A stretch of DNA of 64,000 nt from Rana temporaria (lineage: Eukaryota; Chordata; Amphibia; Anura; Ranidae). This document shows, in pieces, positions 1 to 10,491 of this stretch; positions within the stretch are counted from its first letter, which is position 1; each line of letters starts with the position of its first letter. The stretch lies in the NCBI RefSeq assembly GCF_905171775.1, contig NC_053489.1, positions 248,476,008-248,540,007 on the forward strand. The letters run 5' to 3'. The position numbers and the translations under genes are program-made. The notes beneath the pieces are model-generated. The model was not told the origin of the DNA. It did not search any database and worked only from the letters and a program-made list of their open reading frames with translations.

Positions 1-269
1 TACCATTCTTGTCCCAATCCACTTCTAGGGTCTGTGGGGGTAGGGTTGGAGGGACAACCTTGAACAGATGCTCCCTGCAGCGTCCACAGACAATCCAAGG
101 CCTCAACAGCGTAGTCAGCGTAGTCAGGCCAGAACACTTTTCACAAATCAGTCCTAGAGACTCATAGCCTCCAGCCGTATACAAAGCAAGCTGGCCATTC
201 GGTGCATACCGCACTCCAGACAGGTTTTTCCCCACTCGGGCCAAAGCAGACGCCCAGAGCGTACTTTTT

Positions 270-695
270 TCAATCCGCAATTTCACTTATGAATTGCGCC
301 ATCTCCTTCACTAACCCACAATCAGAGACACGTGGCGGCACATCCGTATCCTGCTCTGCAGAGAGGTAGCTCCTCCCTCTGCCAACGGATTGGTGCAAAT
401 GTTTCCTGGAAACTGTGGCGTCCTCCTTCTTCTCGCTGCGGCGTGACAAAACTGTAATGGAGTCCATTTTGGGGCCTGTGTTAACCCACACATCGTTGGC
501 GGGAAGAGTCAAAAGACCAGGCTGATTCTTTCCCATGAGCATTGAGACCTGTTTGTTCTTCCCCACGTTGGTAGTACACACGACAACACAGTCTATAAGA
601 AGGGTAAATGTTACTGGTGCCCTTCCCATGGAGCCAGGCGAAGTACGGATGGAGCTGAAGCCGGTTGCTATGGGCGACTGCTGAAAAGACAACAC
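270..695 (-). CDS. Unrecognised ORF just inside the LTR element
   Basis: This is a 141-codon open frame beginning about 6 bp downstream (minus strand) of the primer-binding-like site. The position fits a leader-proximal first ORF of a retroelement, but the sequence has no motif I can assign. It contains Ser/Thr-rich and basic patches (RRSEKKED) and no membrane segment. It ends in TGA, and a different frame is open beyond it. It may be a degraded first ORF or chance coding. Its retroelement context is better supported than its being expressed. Confidence 0.3.
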   Translation of the reverse strand: MLSFQQSPIATGFSSIRTSPGSMGRAPVTFTLLIDCVVVCTTNVGKNKQVSMLMGKNQPGLLTLPANDVWVNTGPKMDSITVLSRRSEKKEDATVSRKHLHQSVGRGRSYLSAEQDTDVPPRVSDCGLVKEMAQFISEIAD

Positions 696-700
696 CTAAG

Positions 701-717
701 CCCCACGTTGGGTGCCA
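701..717 (-). promoter_or_regulatory. Primer binding site of the LTR element
   Basis: The minus strand reads TGGCACCCAACGTGGGG, two bases after the LTR end CTACA. It resembles retroviral sites complementary to a lysine tRNA 3' end, with one visible difference (CA for CG) from the usual TGGCGCCC start. Position and sequence together set the strand of the element. Confidence 0.7.
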
Positions 718-719
718 AA

Positions 720-2655
720 TGTAGAAAAGTATTTAGCCTCTTCCAGTCGAATAAGAACTTTCAGGGTCAAAGATAGCTGACATCTTTCTGTATGTGGTGG
801 ATTGTGAGGCATAGTGGGTGCAAGGTGGTTAAAGTTATTGGGAGCCAGAAACTTCTTGGATGTAAAAGAGGTTTTATTTTTCTTAAAAAATAATTATATT
901 TTAAGAGGGAAAGAGGGTTAGGGCCAGGACACCCTTAAGCAGCTGCAATTTCAATTGACAGATTCTGAGACTTCAATAGGAAGACAGTCATACAGTGAAA
1001 GGCCCCCAGGCAGGCACCACATCTGTATGTGCAGGATTGCTGTCTCCTATGGCAACAGTCTTTAACTCGTAACAGTCCTCTTTGCTTCACTACAACTTCT
1101 ACTTGTAGTTCTTCAGCCCCTTGAGCTCACGGTCTCTTACTGGACCCTCATTTACTCTGAATCCCTGGCGCTCCTCAAAGCTTTGCGGTAGTATCTCCCT
1201 CAAGCATCACTAACGCTTCCTTGCTGGGTCCCTAGCTTGGCACTCCAGATACTTCTAAAGCTTGACCCCTGCCAACCCTGGCTTGACTCACGAGGCTGCT
1301 CTGCAAGCTTCACCTCCCTGACTTGATTACTGCCTAAAGTTTCCTGATTCTCCACTGTGCCGTTCGGTGAGAATGCTGTTCCGGGAACTTTCAGTTACTC
1401 ACTGTGATCCTTGGTAAAGGTGGTTGGTCCCTTAGTGGTGACAGCTTCCCTTTTACCTCCGACCACTGACAGGTTCTCCGGCCAGCAGAACTGTCACTTC
1501 TGTTTTGACTGCAAGCCGCAATCCCAACACTGCACTGACCTCTTATGCCCCATACACACGATCGGAATTTCCATCGGGATAAACTCCGATGGATTTTTCT
1601 GACGGAATTCCGATCAAGCTGTCTTGCATATACACGGTCACACCAAATTCCGCCCGTCCAAAACGCAGTGACGTACAACACTACGACGAGCTGAGAAAAT
1701 GCTTCCGAGCATACGTCGATTTGATATTGAGCATGTGTGTTTTTTTCTCCTACAGGGAGTTCAACACAGACGATCGGAGTTTGCGATAGAACCTTTTTTC
1801 ATCGGAAAAAAAGAGAACATGTTCTCTTTCTAAGTCCGTCGGAAATTTACGATGGAAAAACTCTGATGGGGCATACACACTGTCGGAATATCCGATGAAA
1901 AAATTCCGTCCGACTTTTTTCATCGGAAATTCCGATCGTGTGTACAAGGCATTACTTCTGGATAGGCCCTCACACAGCCTGGCAGCCAGATGCCCCCGGC
2001 ATAGGCCCAATCTCCGGGGCATACGACACACGCCCATCCAGACAGCTGTCCAGGTGGCACAGAACACAGATCACCTGACCTCACCCAAATATATAGGTTC
2101 TCCCAGCAAGCCAAGGGATTTAAGAAAACCCCTGATCATTGGCTGAGATACCTCATATACCTATAACCTGAACTTGGGTTGCCCTTCTCATATCTAGTAC
2201 CACCAAGAACCCAGCCACCTAGTGGTAGAAGAGAAAAGTACAACCAGGCCAAACTTAGGGAGAAATCAATGGATCTCCAGCAATTGACCAGGGTAACTAC
2301 TCCTGGCAAGTAAATTTGTGAGGACCTCCCTGACTAATTGGCCTTGGCCACAGAGAGGTGTGTACTCGGCAATCCCCAGGAAGAAGAGACTGCGGGGAAG
2401 ATCCGCTGGCTTTTTTAGAGTTCCTCCCAGAGATCTCTTCTGTCATACCAAGGATCCCTGGGATATGTAGTCCAGGTGTGATATCACACAACAGAACTGC
2501 CAAGCTGAAAAACTACTCATCCCAAAATCCTTTTTGCTTGGTCTCCCAGATATGACAACAGGTACTGGTACCCAGTAGTAGAGGGACAGCACCGTAGATG
2601 AAGAATGACTGGGGTCATCTGCATAATAGCGTAACTGTAGTACACTGTCGCTACA
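720..2655 (-). mobile_element. LTR of the retroelement (contains a nested MITE)
   Basis: On the + strand the block begins TGTAGAAAAG and ends GTCGCTACA, so the ends are the inverted TGTAG/CTACA expected of an LTR. The inner edge abuts the primer site. A polyadenylation-like AATAAAA lies on the minus strand near 870. Removing the nested MITE (1546-1951) leaves about 1.5 kb, long but possible for an LTR. The outer boundary at 2655 is inferred from the matching terminal bases, because the second LTR is outside the window. Confidence 0.55.
1546..1951. mobile_element. Palindromic MITE, family P (TACACACGATCGG ends), copy 1
   Basis: It begins TGCCCCATACACACGATCGG and ends with the inverse ATCGTGTGTACAAGGCA. 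It is flanked by TTA on both sides (1543-1545, 1952-1954), a 3-bp target duplication of the TWA type used by Harbinger-like transposases. The interior is strongly palindromic (CCGATGGA/TCCGTCGG motifs). No coding capacity. It sits inside the LTR. Confidence 0.8.
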
Positions 2656-2809
2656 ATTATAATTGTACTTTTATGGTAACAAGGGGCGTATCATAGGCAG
2701 GCTAAATTGCAATCAGGACTCGAAAGAATGCAATGTGTAAAAAAAACCATAATACATACAAAATAAAATACAATAATATACAGAATTTACAAATTTCCTT
2801 TACAGTTGC

Positions 2810-3412
2810 TTAACCACTTCCATACAGGGCACTTATACACCCTCCTGCCCAGACCACATTTCAACTTTCAGCACTGTTGCACTTTGAATGACAATTGCGC
2901 GGTCATGCTACACTGTACCCAAACTCAATTTTTTATCATTTTGTTCCCACAAATAGAGCTTTCTTTTGGTGGTATTTGATCACCTCTGGGATTTTTATTT
3001 TCTGATAAAAAAAATAAAAAAATGACCGGAAATTTTGAAAAAGAAAATGTATTTTTTTTGTTTCAGTTACAAAACATTGTAAGTATGTTTTCTACTTCAC
3101 TGATGGGCACTGATAGTACTGCACTGACGGGCACTGATGGGCACCGATGAGGTGGCACTGATGAGGTGGCATTGATGGGCACTAATATGCAGCACTAATG
3201 GGCACTGATAGGTAGCACGGATGGGCACCGATAGGCAGCACGAATGGGCACTGTTAGGCGGCATGGATGGGCACTGATAGCACAAACCCCCCCCCTGTCA
3301 AAAGAGCAGACGATCGGCTCGATATCCTGAAGACGTCATATGACGTCCAGTCAGGATATTGAAACCACTTTGCCGCAGTCATTTTGCTATATGGCGGGCG
3401 GCAAGTGGTTAA
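2810..3412 (+). repeat. Dispersed repeat family R (AACCACTT...AAGTGGTT ends)
   Basis: It starts TTAACCACTTCCATACAGGG and ends GGCAAGTGGTTAA, an inverted terminal motif shared with blocks at 10492-11845 and 25526-26574. It contains the diagnostic internal phrase TTTTGGTGGTATTTGATCA and, near its 3' end, a GGCACTGAT-type minisatellite (about 3095-3290). No coding capacity. The family appears to be an abundant non-autonomous element of this genome. Confidence 0.75.
3095..3290 (+). repeat. GGCACTGAT-type minisatellite inside family R
   Basis: These are irregular tandem copies of short units built from GGGCACTGATGGGCACCGAT and variants with AGGTGGCA or AGGCAGCA. The same motif expands at the same relative place in family R at 25815-26100 and again at 49110-49230. 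Small ORFs here are repeat artefacts. Confidence 0.8.
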
Positions 3413-3606
3413 ATGGCTCTCATACATGATGTCACTCATACATGCGCACAGGAGTCACTTCATCATGGCACAGAGCTGTGCCTTAAATTTACTCTGAGCT
3501 GCATATCATATCACAGAATGTGGCTGCAGATGGAATGTTATGATTGGATGTCTTTTCTGGTGACTTCAAAGAGTGTTAACTTATTTTCTTGTATTGATTG
3601 CTTTTT

Positions 3607-4630
3607 GTTAGTGGGGAGTGGGAGAGTTACCTTGCTCCCATTCAGCGTTTACTTAAATTTGGGGACTTCTGTCGTTCCAGAAAGTTCGCTGGGTCAGTCT
3701 GTGGACAGGGGGCGCAGTTGGCGCCAGAGGGGTTCTGGTGGAGCAATTCTTCCCCAGCAGCCAATTGGAGGAGTTTATGCCTCGCAAGGCATGCTGGGGG
3801 AGGATAAATCTGGGACAGGGGTCATGTGTTCGGGAGTCTTCGCGGGATCCCTGTTCCAGGTGCGGTACCCACCTTTAGGGTACGCGCATCCATGGACCTT
3901 CCGGCACGGCCCACCTGGCCAGAACTGACCTCTGCATCGAACCTCATCCTGATGAGAGAAGGGACCTCAGCGTTTCACTGGGTTCCAAGGCCTGTTGACA
4001 GAATCCCAGTCTGGGATCGGGTGTCCGGACCACTGCAAGGTATGCTTGCTGGGGACTCTTTATAGAAAAGTCTACTGGGAGGATTCTATTTTCCTTATTC
4101 ACCCAAGTCTTCTATTGAAATTGGCCTGTGGCAGGGGTTCCAGAGTCGGGTCTGTGAGAGAGACCTGTTCCTCCCAGTATTATTCAGAAGTGGCGCTCCG
4201 GCTGCCAGGCCTATCATAGGGGTCTGTCCGGGGGAACTTTACGCACTCCAAGCAGAGTGGCGACGTTCTATATCCAGGCCTAATACTGCATGGTTGTTTT
4301 TCTTCCTTCATCAACCTTGACCTTCCCAATGTGTGTTGATGTTGGCCGTGTTTGGCCTGGGCAATAAAGCATTGAAAACTCTTTATTGAATGTCTGGACC
4401 TCCATTCACTGCTGTTATTCTCACAGTTACACCCCTAGACACTGCCAGGTGAATTTTGTAGGCCGGTCCCAAATCAAACAGTGGCTCCTTCGGGGGTAGC
4501 GCTACATTAGGTATTGGTTGTAACTGGATTTTTGTAATGGCCATTAAAATCCACTCTAGTGTGGTATAATTTTGCAATGGGGAAGATAAAGTGGTACGAA
4601 TGTATATGGCCTGGTTGGGGTGTTGCTACA
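3607..4630 (+). mobile_element. Probable solo LTR or LTR-element remnant
   Basis: The block can be bounded by TGTTAGTGGGGAGTGGG and GTGTTGCTACA, giving TGT...ACA ends. It carries an AATAAA signal at 4362-4367 followed by GT-rich and CT-rich sequence. The GC-rich first half with a following polyadenylation signal looks like U3-R-U5 order. I see no convincing target duplication or primer site, so the limits are provisional. The 171-codon ORF at 3413-3928 crosses the supposed boundary and resembles no protein. Confidence 0.35.
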
Positions 4631-4823
4631 CTCCCTCTGAATTGTTCTTGTCATGTACTAAATAAATGTCATCTCACTTCAATTTGGTTGTAATTGTCCT
4701 CAGCCCTTATTGTATTTTTAGAAATATCAATGCTGTTATGGCTCTTTGACCCTAAGCTCATTTTAATGGAACAGATATGAAAATTGTTGAATAGTACCTT
4801 AAGCAAATTCATGTCAAGAATAA

Positions 4824-5155
4824 TGCCGCATACACACGACCGTTTTTCATGGCGAGAAAAATGCAATTTTTTTAATTGGACGTTAAAAATGGTCGTGTGT
4901 AGGCTTTAACGACGGGGAAAAAAACGTGCATGCTCAGAAGCAAGTTATGAGACGTGAAATTAGCATAATCAGCCCAAAGGGTGGCGCCATTCGAATGGAA
5001 CTTCCACTTTATAGTGCTGTCGTACGTGTTGTACATCACAGCGCTTTGCTCGAGCATTTTTTATCACGATCGTGTGTATGCAAGGCAGGCTTGAGAAGAA
5101 TCACGTCGAGAAAAACTTTTTTTTTTTCAGGACAAGTGGTCGAGTGTAGGCGGCT
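4824..5155. mobile_element. Palindromic MITE, family P, copy 2
   Basis: It opens GCCGCATACACACGACCG and closes TCGAGTGTAGGCGGC. The internal GGTCGTGTGTAGG at 4891 is a further inverted copy of the end. It is non-coding. Flanks are TAAT on the left and TTAA on the right, so the target duplication is not clear in this copy. Confidence 0.7.
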
Positions 5156-5480
5156 TAATAGGGTTCTCCTTCAGTGATATGGAGCTTGGGGAATATTGAA
5201 GGTCTCTTCAGTAATAAATCTATATATTTATATATTGGAATTGATACTCTTCATGTTGGGTTGCAGTTTATGGTATAGAAGACCACGTTGTTGCAGTGGG
5301 ACAGATTTTAGAGAAGCCCGGTGGTTGGGTAATGTTGCCCACATTATAGACAGTGCAACACACGATTTATGACGCTCAACTTTATTTGATTTATGATTCT
5401 AGAGTCTTGGAATCTACAATTTTTTTTTTTTTTTAAAACATCTTCAACTCTCTCCTTATTGGATTACCTTTACATAGGCT
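5155..5480. other. AT-rich sequence with no recognised feature
   Basis: No open frame with family resemblance and no clean inverted ends. A poly-T run lies near 5421-5434. Confidence 0.5.
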
Positions 5481-5489
5481 ATGCCCCCT

Positions 5490-6110
5490 TCTGTCCATAA
5501 TGAATGCACCTGCAAGACTCATCCACCTTACCAACCATTCAGTGTCCTCTACCCCTCTCTGCCAATCCCTCCACTGGCTTCCACTCACCCACCAAATAAA
5601 ATTCAAAGTACTAACAATAATTTACAAAGCCATCTATAACTCTACCCCCAGCTACATCACTAACCTAGTCCCAAAATACCAACCAAGCCGCTCTCTTTGA
5701 TACTCCAAAGACCTCCTGCTCTCTACAGCCCTTATCACCTCCTCCCATGCTCACCTCCAGGATTTCTCCAGAGCTTCTCCCATCCTTTGGAACTCCCTAC
5801 CCCAATCTGTCTGACTTGTCCCCTAATCTATCCATCTTTAGACAATCCATGAAAACCCTTCTCTTTAACGAAGCCTATCCTGCCTGCTTCTAACTAATAC
5901 ACTGTTTTACTTCCGTCCTCAGCTTATCCCCTACAGCTATTACCTTTTGTATCAATTGACCCTCCCTTTTAGATTGTAAGCTCTAATGAGCAGGGCCCTC
6001 GGATTTCTCTTGTACCAAATTGTAATGCAACTGTAATGTCTGCCTTCATTTTGTTAGGTACTGTGCAAACTGTTGGCGGTATATAAATCCTGTATAATAA
6101 TAATGTAGCA
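5490..6110 (+). pseudogene. 3' end of an L2/CR1-type LINE
   Basis: The frame from 5500 encodes LHWLPLTHQIKFKVLTIIYK and then PSYITNLVP, the typical end of the reverse transcriptase ORF in L2/CR1-clade non-LTR elements. It is followed by the conserved 3' untranslated phrase ending GGCGGTATATAAATCC and an ATAATA-type tail near 6097-6104. The frame stops at TGA after PSRSL (5700), and the rest of the C-terminal region is out of frame, so this is a dead 5'-truncated copy. Confidence 0.8.
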
Positions 6111-6860
6111 CTACCCCCGGAGGAGCTGCTGGTTTAGATTTGGGTTTTGCACGTTACCTTAACATTCGTTGTCAGGGGAGGAAAGTCTATAGAAATTGCA
6201 ATGTCCACACAAGATGTAAAACCTTCAACTGCTAGGTTTTATTTTTGCTGCAGTAAAACTTGTGGAGAAAGTAGAAGGTAGAAGGAGAGAAGGGGGAAAG
6301 GTTCAGGTATGCGGTACAGAATGCACAAAAATATTTAAAGTTCCAATCAGTCAGTCACCACTCCCTCTTGAGTGGGTATTGCTCACCCGGATAGACCACT
6401 CTCACATGGCCTTGCAGTCGGGATTTTTTTTTTTCTTAACAAAAGACATGTAGCAGAATACATTTTGGCCTAAATGTATGAAAAATGTTGATTTTGTTTT
6501 AAATTCTTTTTATAATTTTTTTTACAAATAAAAATCTTACATACTTTGCAAAACAAGTTGCAAGTCATTCATAAAAAATACAAGACATTCTCAAAATACA
6601 CGTAAATACATACAAAATACATATAGGTACATAAATGGATCCGTCCTCTTAAAAATGAATCTATGAATCTATACCACAGCATGTACTCTTAATTCTCCTG
6701 GGCCATCTAGCTAATAAACAAGAGAAAAGATAATAAGAGGAACATGGAAACAGGCCCATTCCCCCTTCCCCATAAATATGTATGCATAAACGTACACCCA
6801 TACACATACGCAAAAAAAATGATTTTATTAGATATGTTTTATAACAGAAAGTAGAAAATA
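6110..6860. other. No recognised gene; AT-rich sequence
   Basis: It contains short ORFs without family resemblance and long A/T runs. ATACATACAAAATACAT-like simple sequence lies near 6600-6640. Confidence 0.5.
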
Positions 6861-6864
6861 GTGT

Positions 6865-7040
6865 TTTGGTATTGATGATCAAATACCACCAAAAGAAAGC
6901 TCTATTTGTGCGGAAAAAAAATTATAGAAATTATATTTGCGTACAGTTTTGCATGGCTGCGCAATTGCCAGTTTTGCTGAATAGCAAAAAAAATCCTGGT
7001 CATGAAGGGGATAAAATCTTCTGGAGCTCAAGTGGTTAAA
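6865..7040 (-). repeat. Fragment of repeat family R, reverse orientation
   Basis: It contains TGATCAAATACCACCAAAAG, the reverse complement of the family R internal phrase, and ends at CTCAAGTGGTTAAAG. Only the proximal part of the family is present. Confidence 0.65.
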
Positions 7041-8282
7041 GCTGAACTCTGGGATAATCAAACATTGTCTGAAAGCAAGAGGCATGTGTATTCTTATTTG
7101 AATCTCGGTGTTCTTTGTGTATTTCCTTCAGATCTGTGCAGTAATCCAATGTGAAACGTTACCTCTGTCCAGAAGCTTCCTGTAATAAAGACCTGTCACT
7201 GCTGCTCTCTCTGCTTGTGTAGGATGACTGGTCTTGTCTCCGCCCCCTCCTGTAGTTTTCCACAGGTAGCATATAGTGGGTGGAGTCTGCTGGGCCCCTC
7301 CCACAGTCTGCACAGGCTATGTACAGCAAAGCGATGATGTTACTGCTAATTTTATAAGGTAATATATGGGTTTGTAAAGACATTTGGCACACACAAAGTA
7401 ATTTTTATCCTTTTGTGGCTATTTAGGATTTTTTATTTTTTTTATTAAATATTTTAAAGAGTTCAGCTCTAAACCCCATCCAAAGAACCACAACCAAAAC
7501 CTTTCCACATTCATATGTACAGTGTATTATAATTTTTATTTGCTGTTTATATTTTGTATTTTGGGGTGGGGTGGGGTGAATGGGGCATGTACAATTCCAT
7601 GTACAGAGCACAGACTATAAATTGTCGCTGTCGTCTGTACTCGTGAAATCACTCAACTAATTTCTCTTGCAACAGAGGATGGTTTTGCTTTCACGGCAGG
7701 AAATCTTTGTAATATCCTAGATAGCTGTTAAGCAACTAGTTCAAGTTATCAGTACAGCCAAAGGAATTGAAGCTTTTCATCCTACTCAGCTGCTGAAGAT
7801 TAACTGCTGCATTATGATCGGGGTGGTAAGTAGCAGTGGCCACAATGATTGACTTTAGCATGATGACAATTATATTGTATAATATTGTATATAACATGCC
7901 ACTTGGCAGAAGTATAATACAAGTTTTTTTTATTTTTTTATTATTATTATATATAATAATAAAAGTGAGTACTGGTAGATACTTGTGCATTAATTCTTTT
8001 TTTGTTTTTACATATTTCTGTAATATTGATTTAACCCATTTCACTGCCATGGTCATTTACATTTTTCAAAAGTACTACTTAAGCCCAAAGAAAAAAATAC
8101 ATTAGACACTCAGAAAAATGTATATTGTATGAAGCAGAGATCATACAGCATGAAAGTTATGCATAATTTTCAGTGTCACACAATAGTCCTACAAATATGT
8201 TTGTCAATTTTTATTTTTTTTTCTCGAAAAAATTCCAATTGTAATTAAAAAATCACTTGTAACACAGACAAATGCATTAAAA

Positions 8283-8284
<2 letters not shown>
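7040..8284. other. No recognised gene
   Basis: AT-rich, with small ORFs in both strands that show no motif. No clear terminal repeats could be paired by eye. Confidence 0.45.
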
Positions 8285-8342
<58 letters not shown>

Positions 8343-8345
8343 CAC
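8285..8345. repeat. (TG)n(TA)n microsatellite
   Basis: A run of alternating GT then about 24 TA dinucleotides, followed by a short CA-rich tract. Confidence 0.95.
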
Positions 8346-8816
8346 ACATACACACAATGTACAGAAATCCATCCTATATTTTATAGTGGTATTAGACCAA
8401 AAATGTAATATACTGCAGCTTACCAATCATTAGATGTGGTGGCTGCATCCATTTGTTTTTCTTACGCTTTTTTTTCCCCTGTATTCACCTGGTGATCTGG
8501 CCAGTAACACATCTCTTGAATTAGAGTACCCCTACTCTGGGGGGCCTTTGGACAGCAGCATTGTCAGTCTGGGGGAGGGGAGTGTTAGATATACTAGAAA
8601 ATTTGATTACACTAACAAATTGAAGCCAAACCCCAGCTAATACTTTATAACCAGTTACAGCAAATCGTTTTTTTTCCTTTTGGAGATAAAAGTTTTACAA
8701 TAATAAATAAAAGCTGATCATTGTAAGCTTCCCTTTTAGTGTTAAATTGTTTGTCTCATCCCTGTAAACTGATACATCTGAAAAAGAGCGTGTTCTTTTG
8801 AAAAACAACAGACTTA

Positions 8817-9245
8817 GGCCCTGTATAGACGATAGTACGTGTCCGATGAAAACGGTCCGCGGACCGTTTTCATCAGACATGTCCGCTTGTAGATTTTGGT
8901 CTGATGGCTGTACACACCATCAAACCGAAATCCCCGCGGACAGACAGCGCGGTGACGTGGCGGTGACGTTGACGCCGCCACGTCACCAAACCAGGAAGTA
9001 AAATACTTCCATGCATGCGTCGAATCCATTCGACGCATGCGGGAGATTTCTGTCCGCTGGTTAGGTGTACTAACCAGCGGACATGTCGGACGGACGGGTT
9101 TCCAGCAGACAAGTTTTAAAGTATGCTTTAAAACTTTTGTCTGCTGGAAACCTGTCTGCTAGGCTGTACACATGGTCGGATCTGTCCGCTGAAACTGGTC
9201 TGCGGACCAGTTTCAGCAGACATTATCGGTCGTGTGTACAAGGCC
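8817..9245. mobile_element. Palindromic MITE, family P, copy 3
   Basis: It is flanked by TTA (8814-8816, 9246-9248), a 3-bp target duplication. The ends read GGCCCTGTATAGACGATAG and CGGTCGTGTGTACAAGGCC. Inside are several nested hairpins: GGTCCGCGGACC, a CATTCGACGCATGCG pair, and GTTTTAAAGTATGCTTTAAAAC. ORFs here appear on both strands because the sequence is self-complementary. Confidence 0.85.
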
Positions 9246-9489
9246 TTATGCAGGCCATACATGGGTCGAATTCCAAGCAAATTTTCAATTATTTTTTTCA
9301 GATCCTCAGGGAGTTCTTTGCCATGAGGTGCCATGTTGAACATCCAGTGACCAGTATGAGAGAGTGAGGGCGATAACACCAAATTTAACACACCTGCTCC
9401 AAATTTCACACCTGAGACCTTGAAACACTAACGAGTTCCACGACACAGGGAAAATGGATAAGTGGGCCCAATTTGGACATTTTCACTTA

Positions 9490-9770
9490 GGCTACCCCCA
9501 CTACCGGCCGAAAAAGGCTTAAAACAGCGCTCTGCCAGCAGTTCGGAGGTGCTGCCCATTGATTTCAATGGGCAGGGGAGCTTTAGGAGCAGTGTAAACA
9601 TCACTCTTACAGCGCCTCAAAGATGCGGCTGGCAAGACTTTTTTGAGTGTCCTGCCAGCGCACCGCTCCAGTGTGAAAGCCCTCAGGCTTTCACAATGGA
9701 GTGAAAGGAGCGGCGCTTTGCAGGCGCTATTTTTAGCGCCATAGCGCCTGCAAAGTACTTCAATGTTAAA
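9490..9770. repeat. GCGCTATTTTTAGCGCC-type hairpin repeat
   Basis: It contains two clear hairpins: CATTGATTTCAATG around 9557 and GCAGGCGCTATTTTTAGCGCC near 9720-9745, with GCGCCTGC following. It looks like a non-autonomous palindromic element. Its outer ends are not certain. Confidence 0.5.
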
Positions 9771-9774
9771 GTAG

Positions 9775-9990
9775 TCTTAGGGGTGTACTCACTTTTGTTG
9801 TCAGCGGTTTAAACATTAATGACTGTGTGTTGAGTTATTTTGAGGGGACAGCAAATTTACACTGTTATGCAAGCTGTACACTCACTACTTTACATTGTAG
9901 CAAAGTGTAATTTCCTCAGTGTTGTCACATGAAAAGATAGAATAAAATATTTACAAAAATGTGAGGGGTGTACTCACTTTTGTGAGATAC
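9775..9990 (+). mobile_element. Tc1-type transposon 3' end remnant
   Basis: GGGGTGTACTCACTTTTGT occurs twice (about 9780 and 9964). The second copy ends TGTGAGATAC, the terminal phrase of a widespread fish/frog Tc1-like family. No transposase remains here. Confidence 0.7.
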
Positions 9991-10491
9991 CGTGCAGTGG
10001 TAAATGACTCCCTCCCTCTTCATTCCCATGAACCAGCCAAAAACAATGGGAGTGTGATATTACATGTAGATTGATGGAGGTTTCACCTTCCTCTTATTCT
10101 AAGACACAGACCAGAGTGGTGTGACACAGCCTGTGACTAGAAGAAATCCATACACACCATGTTATTGCTAAATAAAACATTTAAGATTTTATTTAAATAT
10201 ATATATTTGTATTACAATTTAAAACAGTTCATTGTTGCTATTTACTTATTTTTACTCCATATTCCGAAGGCTGCTTTTTTTATTTTTTTGACCAGCAGCA
10301 GAGGACTAGAAGCTCCTCCTGCTTATGTTTCCCTGCAGACAGGCTGGGAAGGAGCTAGGCCATGTAACAGCTGTATACCAATTAGGAAAAAAGGTACTTA
10401 GATATTTTTTTTTATTATTAAAATTATTACAGTGTCATTATCCACATACAAAAATAGAAGGGAAATTTTTAATTACAGTTTAGTATCTCTT

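Larger units (their letters stand above)
1..719 (-). mobile_element. Internal leader/5' coding part of an LTR retroelement, cut by the window edge
   Basis: Reading the minus strand, an LTR (720-2655) is followed after two bases by a primer-binding-site-like sequence, TGGCACCCAACGTGGGG, at 717-701. It matches the style of lysine-tRNA primer sites in vertebrate retroelements. The internal region then runs to lower coordinates and leaves the window at base 1. A minus-strand open frame of 141 codons lies at 695-270. A second minus-strand frame, open from about 290 to the edge, contains CEKC and, 18 residues later, CGRC, which could form a zinc-binding knuckle. I do not recognise either product. 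No gag, protease or polymerase motif is visible in this short piece. The switch of frame between the two pieces means either decay or a frameshift. Confidence 0.6.

Noticed and set aside
3413..3928. A 171-codon ORF on the + strand
   Set aside because: It spans the edge of family R and the LTR-like block, and no motif is seen.
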